A stretch of 64,000 bases of DNA, taken from assembly GCF_006402735.1 (NCBI RefSeq), contig NZ_CP017174.1, positions 8,474,001 to 8,538,000 on the forward strand. The letters are read 5' to 3'. The position numbers were made by a program, and so were the translations under genes. Numbering within the stretch: position 1 is the first letter of the stretch; each line of letters starts with the position of its first letter. Below are positions 35,661 through 44,665 of the stretch, in pieces. The stretch comes from Myxococcus xanthus (GTDB taxonomy: Bacteria; Myxococcota; Myxococcia; Myxococcales; Myxococcaceae). Under the pieces are notes generated by a model that worked only from the letters and a program-made list of their open reading frames with translations, was not told where the DNA came from and made no database searches.

Positions 35661-35909
35661 ATGTGGGACCCAGGAGAGCTGCGCGAGGGCATGGCCGTGA
35701 GGGACGAGCACGGGCGGAGGCTCGGCACGGTGGTGCATATCGGAGACACGCACTTCGAGCTGGAGCAGGGCTGGCCGCCCAGCCGCGACTTCATGGTGAG
35801 CTTCCACCTGGTGGCGCGGGTGGACCATGGTGAGGTGTTCCTCCACCCCGGCCATGGCGCCACCGTCCCCACGGAGGACGAGATGCCCGACAGCGGCGCG
35901 TACATCTGA
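35661..35909 (+). CDS. DUF2171-like/PRC-barrel-like small protein
   Basis: 82 aa. AAAGGAGGG lies close before ATG 35661, a strong ribosome site. The N-terminus, LREGMAVRDEHGRRLGTVVH, resembles the beta-barrel start of DUF2171 and PRC-barrel proteins ('I..GM.V.D.+G..+G.V'). The rest, IGDTHFELEQGWPPSRDFMV, continues the pattern of alternating strands. It is cytoplasmic. These domains bind RNA or membrane-associated partners in other proteins; here the function is unknown. It ends 3 bp from the convergent DUF2156 gene. Confidence 0.8.
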   Translation: MWDPGELREGMAVRDEHGRRLGTVVHIGDTHFELEQGWPPSRDFMVSFHLVARVDHGEVFLHPGHGATVPTEDEMPDSGAYI

Positions 35910-35912
35910 CGG

Positions 35913-37298
35913 CTAGCGTCCGGGCAGGCGCAGGTCGCGGGAGCTGAAGAGCAACCCGGACGCCGTCGCTGGCGCGAGCACGGCCAGGGCGATGATGGCC
36001 CCGTCCAGCGGGCTCCGGGCGAGCGGCACGTTGTAGGTGACGGCCTGGACGAACGTCAGACACGCGTCCGCCGCCGTCAGCCCGCCCAGCACCGTGGCCA
36101 GGGAGTCCCGCCAACGCCGCACCAACGAGAAGAGCCCCACCGTCAGGCCCACGTCGAACACCACCCACGCCCACTGCACCTGGACGGACGGGAACCAGCG
36201 CGCCGTGGAGGGCAGCGCCAGCAGCGCGGTCCACGGAACGAGCAGCACGGCGAGCGCGTGCACCAGCAGGCGCGGACGCCGCAGCAGCGTGGCGATGCCG
36301 AAGCGCAACAGGCCGCCCTGCGCGAAGGCCCGCAGCGCGTCGTACACCGCCGCCAGCCCACCCCGGGGCTCAGGATAGGACAGATGGATGGGCACCCAGG
36401 CGTCGGGGCGGAACTTCCCCTTGAAGGCGCGCAGGCCCTCGAAATCGAAGAGCGGCCGGCCGCACGCCCGCGCCAGTCGCAGCCATGGCCGCACGGGCCC
36501 CGCGAGCGGCGCCAGTCCCAGCGTCACGTAGCGCCGCCCGGTGGCGGTGGCCGCGCGCATGGCCGCGTCCACCAGCGCCTCCGCGGTGCCATTGGGCGCC
36601 TCCGGGTCCCGGAGCAGGTCCTGGAGGAACCAGCCTTCGCGGGCATACACGGGCGACACCGACAGGAAGCCCACCACCTCGCCCTCCACCTCCGCGACGA
36701 AGGCATGCCGCTCGCTCGCGAAGGCGTGGGGACGAAGCTGGACCAGGAAGCCCATGGGCGCCATGCGACGGGACGCCAGCCAGCGCGCCTTGAGCAACTC
36801 CACCGCTCGCCGCGTGGGGTGCAGCGGGTCTCCCAGCTCCGTGACGGGCACCTCGCGGACCTTCACGCCTCGCACGCGAGCGCGGCGAAGCTGCTCACGC
36901 AGGCTGCGGCTGCCCCGCACCACGTCGTCCCAGTGGGCCGGGTCCCAGACGGGCTGCTCGCCGATGGGCAACGACGCCATGGGGGCCAGCTCCATGAAGC
37001 GCGGCTCGGTGGCGAAGAAGCACACGCGCCGGTCCACTGCTCGCGCGGCCACGCGGAAGCCCTCCGCCACCGAAGCCAGCCGCTCCGGCGCGGCGATGGG
37101 CGCCCCGGCCGCCACCCAGGCACCGCCCGTGTCCACGTACGCCACGCACGCGTCGCCCGCCGGGTCGAACCAGTACCGGAAGCCGGGCTGCAGCACCTGG
37201 AACGAGGTGGCGTTCCAACCGTACCGGCGCAGCAGCGCCAGCACCTGCTCGCGTGGCTCCGGGCAAGCCGGGGCCTTCTCTTGAGAACGTCCTTCCAC
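35913..37298 (-). CDS. DUF2156 family protein (phosphatidylglycerol lysyltransferase-like GNAT domain) with C-terminal TM helices
   Basis: 461 aa from GTG 37298. The N-terminal 300 residues match the DUF2156/MprF C-terminal catalytic domain: GFRYWFDPAGDACVAYVDTG, WVAAGAPIAAPE, then VRGVKVREVPV and GLAPLAG, and the end LFDFEGLRAFKGKFRPDAW. The last 130 residues hold about four TM helices. MprF proteins transfer amino acids from tRNA to lipids, but the order here (catalytic then TM) is the reverse of MprF and the flippase half is absent. The precise reaction is unknown. The start is uncertain because no good ribosome site precedes it. Confidence 0.78.
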   Translation of the reverse strand: MEGRSQEKAPACPEPREQVLALLRRYGWNATSFQVLQPGFRYWFDPAGDACVAYVDTGGAWVAAGAPIAAPERLASVAEGFRVAARAVDRRVCFFATEPRFMELAPMASLPIGEQPVWDPAHWDDVVRGSRSLREQLRRARVRGVKVREVPVTELGDPLHPTRRAVELLKARWLASRRMAPMGFLVQLRPHAFASERHAFVAEVEGEVVGFLSVSPVYAREGWFLQDLLRDPEAPNGTAEALVDAAMRAATATGRRYVTLGLAPLAGPVRPWLRLARACGRPLFDFEGLRAFKGKFRPDAWVPIHLSYPEPRGGLAAVYDALRAFAQGGLLRFGIATLLRRPRLLVHALAVLLVPWTALLALPSTARWFPSVQVQWAWVVFDVGLTVGLFSLVRRWRDSLATVLGGLTAADACLTFVQAVTYNVPLARSPLDGAIIALAVLAPATASGLLFSSRDLRLPGR

Positions 37299-37490
37299 GC
37301 GCGGTAGAAGGTATGTGCCCCGCCCCGTGGACGGCAAACGAGAACACCGCCGCGCGACTGGGTCATCGTCAGCAACACGGTGGCCCGCTCCGGCCTCGCC
37401 CTGCCCCAGCTCACCCAGCCCTTCCCCAGGCTGGGCGGCGCGCTGGAGGCCGGCGGCCTGTAGCCAGCAGCGGGCGCGGGTGGGAAGCTT

Positions 37491-38087
37491 GTGCCGGACC
37501 GGCGCACCGTGACCTTCGCCTACTACGACACCCTCACCCCCGCCCAGCAGCGCGTCTACCGGATGAGTGACTCGGTGAGCGCGCTCCGGCTCCGCGAGCC
37601 GCGGACGCTGGAGCCCCTGGTGGCCGCGCTGCGCGAAGCCCTGGCCACGGGCCGGCAACCGGAGACCGAGCACGCCACCGCCCGGCTGAGCGACGCCCTC
37701 TGCGAGCGGCTGGACCTGTTCGCGCCGCGGGTGGAGGTGCTGGAGGTCCGCCCCTCCTCCACCACCGGCGAGCTGCACGGCATGTACACCCTGGAGCGGG
37801 GCCGTCGCCCTCGCATCCAGCTGTGGATGCGGACCGCGAAGCACGCGCGGGTGGTGGCCTTCCGCACCTACCTGCGCACCCTGCTGCACGAGCTGTGTCA
37901 CCACCTGGACTTTCTTCTGCTGGAGCTGCCAGCTTCCTTCCACACGGAAGGCTTCTTCCAGCGGGAATCCAGCCTCTTCCACCAGCTGGTGCCCCGCCCG
38001 GCCCGGCCACGGCGTTCCGGGGCCAGGAAGGGTGTGACGGCGGACACCCCTGACATAAGTCCAGGCAGGCGGCGGCGCGGAGGCTAG
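37491..38087 (+). CDS. small HExxH (putative zinc metallopeptidase-like) protein
   Basis: 198 aa from GTG 37491. The only motif recognised is TLLHELCHHLDFLLLELP (about 129-146), a HExxH-type zinc site with a third His-rich position (HELCHHLDF). Upstream is a helical region (AALREALATGRQPETEHATA) and downstream SFHTEGFFQRESSLFHQLV, which may offer the third ligand. The C-terminus is Arg/Pro-rich. It lies 13 bp before aminopeptidase N and may be co-expressed. No signal peptide is present. It may be a SprT-like or minigluzincin-type protein. Confidence 0.68.
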   Translation: MPDRRTVTFAYYDTLTPAQQRVYRMSDSVSALRLREPRTLEPLVAALREALATGRQPETEHATARLSDALCERLDLFAPRVEVLEVRPSSTTGELHGMYTLERGRRPRIQLWMRTAKHARVVAFRTYLRTLLHELCHHLDFLLLELPASFHTEGFFQRESSLFHQLVPRPARPRRSGARKGVTADTPDISPGRRRRGG

Positions 38088-38100
38088 ATTCCGCGTCCCT

Positions 38101-40653
38101 ATGGCGCATCCGACCGAAGACAAGAACTTCCGCCTGCCGACCTCCATCCGTCCCCGCCGCTACGCGGCCACGCTGACCCTGGACCTGGACGCGAAGTCCT
38201 TCTCCGGCCAGCAGACCATCGACCTGGACGTGGCGGCGCCGTCGAACGAAATCATCCTGCACGGCATCGCCCTGGAGCTGAGCGACGTGACGTTCCGCGC
38301 CGGTGGCCAGCAGCGCAAGCCGGCCTCCATCCAGCCCGCGCAGGCGAGCGAGACGGTGGTGCTCCGCTTCGATGAAGCGCTGCCCACGGGCGCCGCGTCG
38401 CTGGACGTCGCGTGGACGGGGCGCTTCACGGAAGGGCTGCGCGGCCTGTACCAGGCGGGCAAGGTGGCGGCCACCCAGTTCGAGGCCGCCGACGCGCGCC
38501 GACTCTTCCCCTGCTTCGACGAGCCCGCCTTCAAGGCGCGCTGGGCCCTCACCGTCCGCGTGCCGCAGGGGCTCACCGTGCTGGGCAACGGCCCGGTGGT
38601 GAAGGACACGCAGGAGGGCAACCTGCGCGCGGTGACGTTCCAGGAGACGGAGGTGCTCAGCAGCTACCTCATCGCCCTGGTGGTAGGCCCGCTGGTGGGC
38701 ACGGACGCGCAGGACGTGCAGGGCGTGCCGGTGCGGACCTGGGCGCTGCCGGAGAAGGCGCACCTGACGCGCTTCGGCCAGGACGTGGCGCTGGCGGTGC
38801 TGCCCAGGCTCCAGGACTACTTCGGGCTGCCGTATGCCTTCACCAAGGTGGACCAGGTGGGCATCCCCGACTTCGAGGCCGGCGCCATGGAGAACGCCGG
38901 CCTGATTACCTACCGCGAGGTGGCGCTGCTGCTGGACCCGGCCACCGCGCCGCTGTCGGTGAAGAAGCGCGTGGCGGAGGTGGTGACGCACGAGCTGGCG
39001 CACCAGTGGTTCGGCAACTGGGTCACCATGGTGTGGTGGGACGACCTGTGGCTCAACGAGGCGTTCGCCACGTGGATGGCCTTCAAGATTGTCGACCAGT
39101 GGCGCCCCGAGTGGCGCATGTGGCTGGACTTCGACGCGCACCGCGCCAGCGCGCTGCACCTGGACGCGCTCAAGTCCACGCACCCCATCCACGGCGAGGT
39201 GCGCAACGCGGGCGAGGCCGGTGAGAGCTTCGACGCGATTACGTACGAGAAGGGCGGCGCGGTGCTGCGGATGATTGAGGGCTTCCTCGGGGAAGACCCC
39301 TTCCGCGAAGGCATCCGCCAGTACATGCGCAAGCACGCGCGCGCCAACGCGGTGAAGGAAGACTTGTGGAATGCGCTGGGCGACGCCGCGAAGCAGCCGG
39401 TGGAGGAGCTGGCCACCGCGTGGGTGGGCCAGAGCGGCTTCCCGTTGGTGACGGCGACGCTGAACGGGCGCGGGCTGTCGCTGTCGCAGCGGCGCTTCTA
39501 CAGCGAGCCCGGTGTGCAGAGCGGTGAGGTGTGGCCGGTGCCGGTGGTGCTGCGCTACGAGGACAGCACCGGCGTGCGCGAGCAGCGCGTGCTGCTGCGG
39601 GACGCCCAGGCCACGGTGAAGCTGGAGGGCGAAGGCGCAGTGAAGTGGCTGACGGCCAACGCGGGCTCCACCGGCTTCTACCGGGTGGCCTACGACAAGC
39701 CGGGCCTGGAGAAGCTGGCGACGAACCTGAAGTCGCTGGCCCCCTCCGAGCGCACCGCCCTGCTGGCGGACCAGTGGGCGCTGGTGCGCGCGGGCCAGGC
39801 GTCGGTGGCGGACCTGCTGGACCTGGTGGGCCGCTTCGGTGACGAGGAGGACGACTCCGTCCTGGACGAGCTGGTGGGCCGGCTGGCCTACATTGAAGGC
39901 CGGCTGACGGACGGCGAGGACCAGGTCCGCTTCCGAGCGTGGGTGGAGAAGCTGCTGGGGCCCGGGCTGAAGAAGCTGGGTTGGCAGTCCGCGCCGAACG
40001 AGGCGGACCCGGTGAAGCTGCGGCGCGCGTCGCTGGTGCGCGCGGTGGGTGGCCTGGCGCGCAGCCAGGACGCGCTCACCGAGGCCCGGCCTCGCGTGGA
40101 GCGCATGCTCCTGGGACAGCGGGACGCGCTGGAGCCCAACCTGCTGGACGCCGCGGTGGGCATGGTGGCGCGCGCGGGCGACGCGGCGCTCTTCGACACC
40201 TTCCTCCAGAAGATTCCGTCCGAGCCCGACCCGGCCACGCAGCGCCGCTACCTCATGGCGCTCACCGCCTTCGAGGCCCCGGAGCTCACCGAGCGCGCGC
40301 GCGGGCTGCTCTACACGGACACGGTGAAGACGCAGGACGTGGCCAGCTTCGTGGCGGGGCTGCTGGGCAACCGCGTCGGTCGCGACGCGTGGTGGGCGCA
40401 GATGCGCACGCAATGGAAGGACGTGGTGGCCCGCACCGGCGGCGCCCCCATGCTGCTGCGCCGCATCGTCGAGGCCATGGGCATGCTGCGCACGCGCGAG
40501 CACCTGGAGCAGATGCAGGCCCTGCTCAAGGCCCAGCCCATCCCCGAGGCGCAGCAGGCCACGGCGCAGACGCTGGAGCGGCTGTCCCAGGATGTGGCGC
40601 TGCGTGAGCGCTGCATGCCCGAGGTCTCCGCGTGGCTGAAGCGCCAGCCGTGA
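38101..40653 (+). CDS. pepN: aminopeptidase N (M1 family zinc metallopeptidase)
   Basis: 850 aa, standard length. The exopeptidase signature GAMENAG is at residues 261-267. The zinc site HELAH is at 297-301, with the third ligand Glu320 in WLNEAFATW, giving the expected 18-residue spacing. The N-terminal saddle domain (FRLPTSIRPRRYAATLTLDL) and the C-terminal alpha-helical ERAP1-like domain are both present. No signal peptide, so it is cytoplasmic and probably finishes peptide degradation by removing N-terminal residues. Its stop overlaps the start of the DUF6986 gene by 4 bp (GTGA), indicating coupled translation. Confidence 0.96.
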   Translation: MAHPTEDKNFRLPTSIRPRRYAATLTLDLDAKSFSGQQTIDLDVAAPSNEIILHGIALELSDVTFRAGGQQRKPASIQPAQASETVVLRFDEALPTGAASLDVAWTGRFTEGLRGLYQAGKVAATQFEAADARRLFPCFDEPAFKARWALTVRVPQGLTVLGNGPVVKDTQEGNLRAVTFQETEVLSSYLIALVVGPLVGTDAQDVQGVPVRTWALPEKAHLTRFGQDVALAVLPRLQDYFGLPYAFTKVDQVGIPDFEAGAMENAGLITYREVALLLDPATAPLSVKKRVAEVVTHELAHQWFGNWVTMVWWDDLWLNEAFATWMAFKIVDQWRPEWRMWLDFDAHRASALHLDALKSTHPIHGEVRNAGEAGESFDAITYEKGGAVLRMIEGFLGEDPFREGIRQYMRKHARANAVKEDLWNALGDAAKQPVEELATAWVGQSGFPLVTATLNGRGLSLSQRRFYSEPGVQSGEVWPVPVVLRYEDSTGVREQRVLLRDAQATVKLEGEGAVKWLTANAGSTGFYRVAYDKPGLEKLATNLKSLAPSERTALLADQWALVRAGQASVADLLDLVGRFGDEEDDSVLDELVGRLAYIEGRLTDGEDQVRFRAWVEKLLGPGLKKLGWQSAPNEADPVKLRRASLVRAVGGLARSQDALTEARPRVERMLLGQRDALEPNLLDAAVGMVARAGDAALFDTFLQKIPSEPDPATQRRYLMALTAFEAPELTERARGLLYTDTVKTQDVASFVAGLLGNRVGRDAWWAQMRTQWKDVVARTGGAPMLLRRIVEAMGMLRTREHLEQMQALLKAQPIPEAQQATAQTLERLSQDVALRERCMPEVSAWLKRQP

Positions 40654-42014
40654 AGACGACGCTGACAGAAGCGAGCCTCTCGGGTGTGCGGGAGGCCCTG
40701 CGGCGGGCCAACGCGGGGTTCGAGCGCGCCTACCCGGGGGACTCGACCCAACGGCAGCCGGTGCACGTGGTGTACGGCGGCGCGCACCTCTTCCGGGCGG
40801 AGACGGCCCGGAAGCTGGGCGGCATCGCGCTGAACACGCTCAAGTCGTACGCACCGGATGCGCCCGTGCTGGCCCACGGGCTGGGACTGCCCCAGCGCGG
40901 CCGCTTCGCCCAGCGCGTCTACGCGCGCGTGGTGGCCAAGCTGGAGCGCGAGCCGGTGGAGGACCTGCGCATCGACTTCGAGGACGGCTACGGGCACCGC
41001 TCCGACGCGGAGGAGGACGGGCACGCCGTGTCCGCCGCGGAGGAGATGGCGCGCGGGCTGGCCCAGGAGCTGCTGCCGCCCTTCATCGGCATCCGGGTGA
41101 AGTCCTTCACCGAGGAGCTGTTCGACCGCGCCACGCGCACGTTGGATTTGTTCCTCACCACGCTGCTGGAGCGCTCGGGTGGGAAGCTGCCGCCCGGCTT
41201 CGTCGTCACGCTGCCCAAGGTGTCGCTGCCGGAGCAGGTGGCGACGCTCGCTCGCGTCCTGGAGGTGCTGGAGACGCGGCACGGGCTGCCGGTGGGCACG
41301 GTGGGCATCGAGCTGATGGTGGAGACACCCCAGGCGCTCTTCGACCCGCAGGGCCGGCTGCACCTGCCCACGCTGGTGGCCGCGAGCGCGGGCCGCTGCA
41401 CCAGCGTCCACCTGGGCGTGTACGACTACACCGCCGCGCTGGGCGTCAGCGCGCATGCACAGACGATGCTGCACCCCGCCTGCGACTTCCTGCGGGATTT
41501 GGTGCAGGTGTCGCTGGCGGGCACGGGCATCCGGCTGGCGGATGGCGCCACCAACGTCATGCCGGTGCCACCGCACCGGGCGAAGGAGGACGAGCCGCTG
41601 CTGCCCACCGAGCGCCGGGAGAACATGGAGGCGGTTCACCGGGTCTGGCAGTTGTCGTACCGGCACATCCGGCACTCGCTGGAGCGGGGCTGGTACCAGG
41701 GGTGGGACTTGCACCCGGGCCAGCTCCCCGTGCGCTACGCGGCGGTGTATGCGTTCTTCCTGGAGGGGCTGGACGCGGCCTCGCGCAGGCTCAGGGCCTT
41801 CATGGAGAAGGCCGCGCAGGCCACGCTGGTGGGAGACGTCTTCGACGACGCGGCCACCGGGCAGGGCCTGCTCAACTTCTTCCTGCGGGGCCTGAGCTGC
41901 GGCGCGCTCACCCAGGACGAGGTGCTGGCCGCGGGCCTCACGCTGGAGGAGCTGCGCAGCCGCTCCTTCCGCGACATCGTCGCGTCACGCCGCGCCCAGG
42001 CCACTTCCGGCTAG
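40650..42014 (+). CDS. DUF6986 family protein (HpcH/HpaI aldolase/citrate lyase superfamily)
   Basis: 454 aa from GTG 40650 (overlap GTGA with pepN). The barrel carries motifs typical of PEP/pyruvate-binding lyases: LRIDFEDGYG, FIGIRVKSF, FVVTLPKVS, VGIELMVETPQALFD with the metal-binding Glu, and VHLGVYDYTAALG with the Asp. The C-terminal third (YQGWDLHPGQLPVRYAAVYA) is specific to the DUF6986 group. The substrate is unknown; lyases of this superfamily cleave C-C bonds of malyl- or citryl-like compounds. The tight coupling to aminopeptidase N is notable. Alternative GTG at 40632. Confidence 0.85.
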   Translation: MKTTLTEASLSGVREALRRANAGFERAYPGDSTQRQPVHVVYGGAHLFRAETARKLGGIALNTLKSYAPDAPVLAHGLGLPQRGRFAQRVYARVVAKLEREPVEDLRIDFEDGYGHRSDAEEDGHAVSAAEEMARGLAQELLPPFIGIRVKSFTEELFDRATRTLDLFLTTLLERSGGKLPPGFVVTLPKVSLPEQVATLARVLEVLETRHGLPVGTVGIELMVETPQALFDPQGRLHLPTLVAASAGRCTSVHLGVYDYTAALGVSAHAQTMLHPACDFLRDLVQVSLAGTGIRLADGATNVMPVPPHRAKEDEPLLPTERRENMEAVHRVWQLSYRHIRHSLERGWYQGWDLHPGQLPVRYAAVYAFFLEGLDAASRRLRAFMEKAAQATLVGDVFDDAATGQGLLNFFLRGLSCGALTQDEVLAAGLTLEELRSRSFRDIVASRRAQATSG

Positions 42015-42035
42015 GCCGCGGCTCCAGGCTTCGTC

Positions 42036-43313
42036 ATGCGACGTCTCGCGCTCCTGCTGTGTTTCTCCTCCGCCTGTGCCGGGCCGTCCGTGACGACGGT
42101 CCGGCCGGAACCCTCCGTGCCGCAAACGCCCGCCGCGCCAGCAAGGCCCCCACCCCCGCCGACCGGCCCTTTCGCGCGCGAGTTGGCTCCGCTGCCCAAG
42201 CAGCGCGTGACGTCCACGGAGGGCATCTTCACGGCCGAGGTCGAAGCCGTGGCGGCGCCCAAGCTGACGCGGCACGAAGGCTCCACGCGCCTGGAGATTC
42301 CCCTGGGCACGGAGGCGCCGCTGAGCTGCTTCGTGTACGAGCGCCCCATCGACGCGGCGGGCGCGGTGCTCGCGGTGGCGAAGGCGGTGCAGGGCTACAA
42401 GGGCGTCACCGTGCGGAGCCTGACTCCCACGGACGTCTCCGTCGTCGCGGGTGCGCCGGTCATGTTCGTGGACGTGGACTATGAAGTGGCCACGTCCGGC
42501 GACAGTGTGGGCGCGGGCAGGCTGAAGCTGATGGTGAGCGCGAGCCCCGAGCTGCCCCTGCTCTGCGCGCATGACGAGCCCGGCTACGCGCGCACCTTCC
42601 AGCGCATCACGACGGGCATGGCCTCCACGCTCCAGGTGCCGGGCCATCCTCGGGCGCCCGCGCCCATGGCGGAACTTCGGGTGCTGAAGCTGGATGGCCG
42701 GCTCGCGGGCTTCGACTGGCGCACCGGGCGGAGCTTGGACGGTGGCGCGCAGCGCACGGAAGCATCCTCGAGCTTGCTGCTACCAGGGGCCTCGAATGGC
42801 CCACGCGCGGAGGACCGCACCGTCACCACCATCACGGATGACGCGGGCGAACTATTGGAGCAGCGCCACGCCCATGCCGAGAACGGAAGCCTCACGCTCC
42901 AGGTGACGCTCCGGCGGGAGCGGCAGCCCAAGCCCCCTCCAAGCGCGACGCCCACCAGGGTGTATCGCTATGAGGGACGGCAGGGCACCCGGCCGCTGAA
43001 GGGAACGTTCACGTCGAAGCGAGGACTCGCCACCCAGGCGATGGTCCGCATGGGCGTGCGCGAAGGGCTGCTCACGGGCGAAGCGTCCGAAGTGTCCTTC
43101 GACGTCTACCGTCCGGCGGAGCTGCTCTCCGGGCCCACGGAGGTCGTGCTGCGCCGGGCGCCCTCCGCCGGGCCACGAGCCCTGACCGTCACCATGGGTG
43201 CAACCAGCGAGGAGGCACGGGCCAACGCGAGCGGCGCATTCGAGTGGACCGAGCGCATCCTCCCGGAGGGCCGCCTCACGTCCGAACTCGTCCACACCGT
43301 CCCACCGCCCTGA
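42036..43313 (+). CDS. hypothetical envelope protein
   Basis: 425 aa. A short signal-like N-terminus MRRLALLLCFSSAC suggests a lipoprotein (weak lipobox SSAC), followed by a Pro-rich linker (about 18-42). The body has two halves: an N-terminal region (about 50-190, with LPLLCAHDEPGYARTFQRIT) and a C-terminal beta-rich region (about 205-425). No family was recognised. It follows the DUF6986 gene by 21 bp on the same strand and could be the third gene of the pepN unit. An 8-bp hairpin that includes its stop codon follows. Confidence 0.75.
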   Translation: MRRLALLLCFSSACAGPSVTTVRPEPSVPQTPAAPARPPPPPTGPFARELAPLPKQRVTSTEGIFTAEVEAVAAPKLTRHEGSTRLEIPLGTEAPLSCFVYERPIDAAGAVLAVAKAVQGYKGVTVRSLTPTDVSVVAGAPVMFVDVDYEVATSGDSVGAGRLKLMVSASPELPLLCAHDEPGYARTFQRITTGMASTLQVPGHPRAPAPMAELRVLKLDGRLAGFDWRTGRSLDGGAQRTEASSSLLLPGASNGPRAEDRTVTTITDDAGELLEQRHAHAENGSLTLQVTLRRERQPKPPPSATPTRVYRYEGRQGTRPLKGTFTSKRGLATQAMVRMGVREGLLTGEASEVSFDVYRPAELLSGPTEVVLRRAPSAGPRALTVTMGATSEEARANASGAFEWTERILPEGRLTSELVHTVPPP

Positions 43314-43336
43314 AGCAAACGCCTGGACGCTTCAGG
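43309..43336 (+). terminator. hairpin overlapping the stop codon of the 42036 gene
   Basis: CCTGAAGC and GCTTCAGG form a perfect 8-bp stem with a 12-base loop; the TGA stop lies in the left arm. It lies before a convergent gene and may end both transcripts. Confidence 0.55.
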
Positions 43337-43467
43337 CGCGGCGCGCAGCACAACCGAGCGAAGAAGGACTCCCGCGTCACTTCATCCACGCCAAGCCACC
43401 GCGAGCAGCAGCGCGTTGGAGGAAACGGCGCGTGTCCTCCAAGCGCACCGCAGGCGGGGCGGACACC

Positions 43468-44535
43468 TCACCAGAGCATGTCCTGGTCCTCGGTGACGCC
43501 GGGGACGTTGGACAACTCCAGCGTGCGGCTCCCCACGCGCACCGTGCCGTTGAAGAAGCCCACCGGCTGCGCGAAGTGGCTCACGACGAGGCGCACGTTC
43601 CGGTCCTCGCGGTGCACATGAAGGGGCTGGAAGCGCAGGTCCACCGCGCCATCCACCGTCGCCAGACGCCACGGCGCCATCAGGTCCTTCGCGTCGTATT
43701 CGAAGCGGGCGCGCGCCAGCGGGTACAGCTTGTCCCCCAGCCACAGCGCGTTCTCGTTGGCGTCCGCGTTGCCCTCGTTGAAGCCCTCCACGAGGTTGAT
43801 GCCCACCGGCATGCCGTCCGCCAGCCGCCCCGCCGCGAAGGCCCAGCGCCACGCGGTGTGCCGCGCCAGGTAGCCCTGCGTGTAGTCCATGCCGCCCACG
43901 CCTCCGTCCAACCGGAAGCGCTTCCCGCCTGCCTCCAGGCTGCCGAAGGTAAGCAGGCCGTTGCTCTTCATGGTGACGTTCACCAGCCCGTCACCCTCCA
44001 CCGGCGCCACCACCGTGAGCGCGGGAGGACCGCCGGCCACCATCAAGTCGCCCTCCCACTGGAAGGACTGGAGGCTTCCGGTGCGCAGCCGGCTGACGTC
44101 CACCGCCACCCGGTAGCGCTCGTCGTCCTCGCCGCGCTGCACCGACAGCCGTCCGCCCAGCGTGCGGAAGGAGGCCTTGAGGCCCTGACCGGGCTTGTCG
44201 CCCAGCTCCACCATGGGGCCGGGCGTGCCCAGGAAGCTCACGTCACACAGCGGCTTGCGCTCGCGCAAGTCCAGGGCCACCGCGAAGGCGCTCGACGTGT
44301 AGCCCAGGTCCACCACCGCGCAGAGCGCGGCGACCTCGGGCGTGGCCGCGAAGGTGTAGTGCCAACGCTTGCGCTTCAGCAGACGCGTGGTGCGGCCCGG
44401 GGCCCACTGCCCTTGCAGGCGCGGCAGGTCCACTTCGGGCAGCTCACCCTGGTAGGTACCGAATCGGGGCTCCCCCCCGGAGGTGGCCACGGACACTGGC
44501 GCGGGAGGGAACAAGGCATCTTGCTCTGGCTTCAT
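43468..44535 (-). CDS. DUF2804 family protein
   Basis: 355 aa. Matches the DUF2804 pattern: LLKRKRWHYTFAATPEVAAL, LCAVVDLGYTSSAFAVALD, then MDYTQGYLARHTAWRWAFAA and GINLVEGFNEGNADANENAL. DUF2804 proteins are cytoplasmic-looking lipocalin-type beta-barrel proteins of unknown function, seen in bacteria and some eukaryotes. No signal peptide. ATG 44535 fits the family start. It is convergent with 42036-43313 and separated from the ABC operon by 130 bp. Confidence 0.85.
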   Translation of the reverse strand: MKPEQDALFPPAPVSVATSGGEPRFGTYQGELPEVDLPRLQGQWAPGRTTRLLKRKRWHYTFAATPEVAALCAVVDLGYTSSAFAVALDLRERKPLCDVSFLGTPGPMVELGDKPGQGLKASFRTLGGRLSVQRGEDDERYRVAVDVSRLRTGSLQSFQWEGDLMVAGGPPALTVVAPVEGDGLVNVTMKSNGLLTFGSLEAGGKRFRLDGGVGGMDYTQGYLARHTAWRWAFAAGRLADGMPVGINLVEGFNEGNADANENALWLGDKLYPLARARFEYDAKDLMAPWRLATVDGAVDLRFQPLHVHREDRNVRLVVSHFAQPVGFFNGTVRVGSRTLELSNVPGVTEDQDMLW

Positions 44536-44665
44536 CTGGCCCCATTGGAAGGCAAAGGCGCGTGGCTGTCATGTCAGGCCGCCGCCCAAGCGCCACCCGC
44601 CGACAGTGACACCTGAGAGGTTGTGCGGAGCGTAACGCAACAGCGGCGCGCTGGGGACCCTCTCG

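Noticed and set aside
37321..37460. A short forward frame (containing DWVIVSNTVARSG) before the HExxH gene
   Set aside because: It has no convincing start or ribosome site and no match I recognise; treated as leader or chance sequence.
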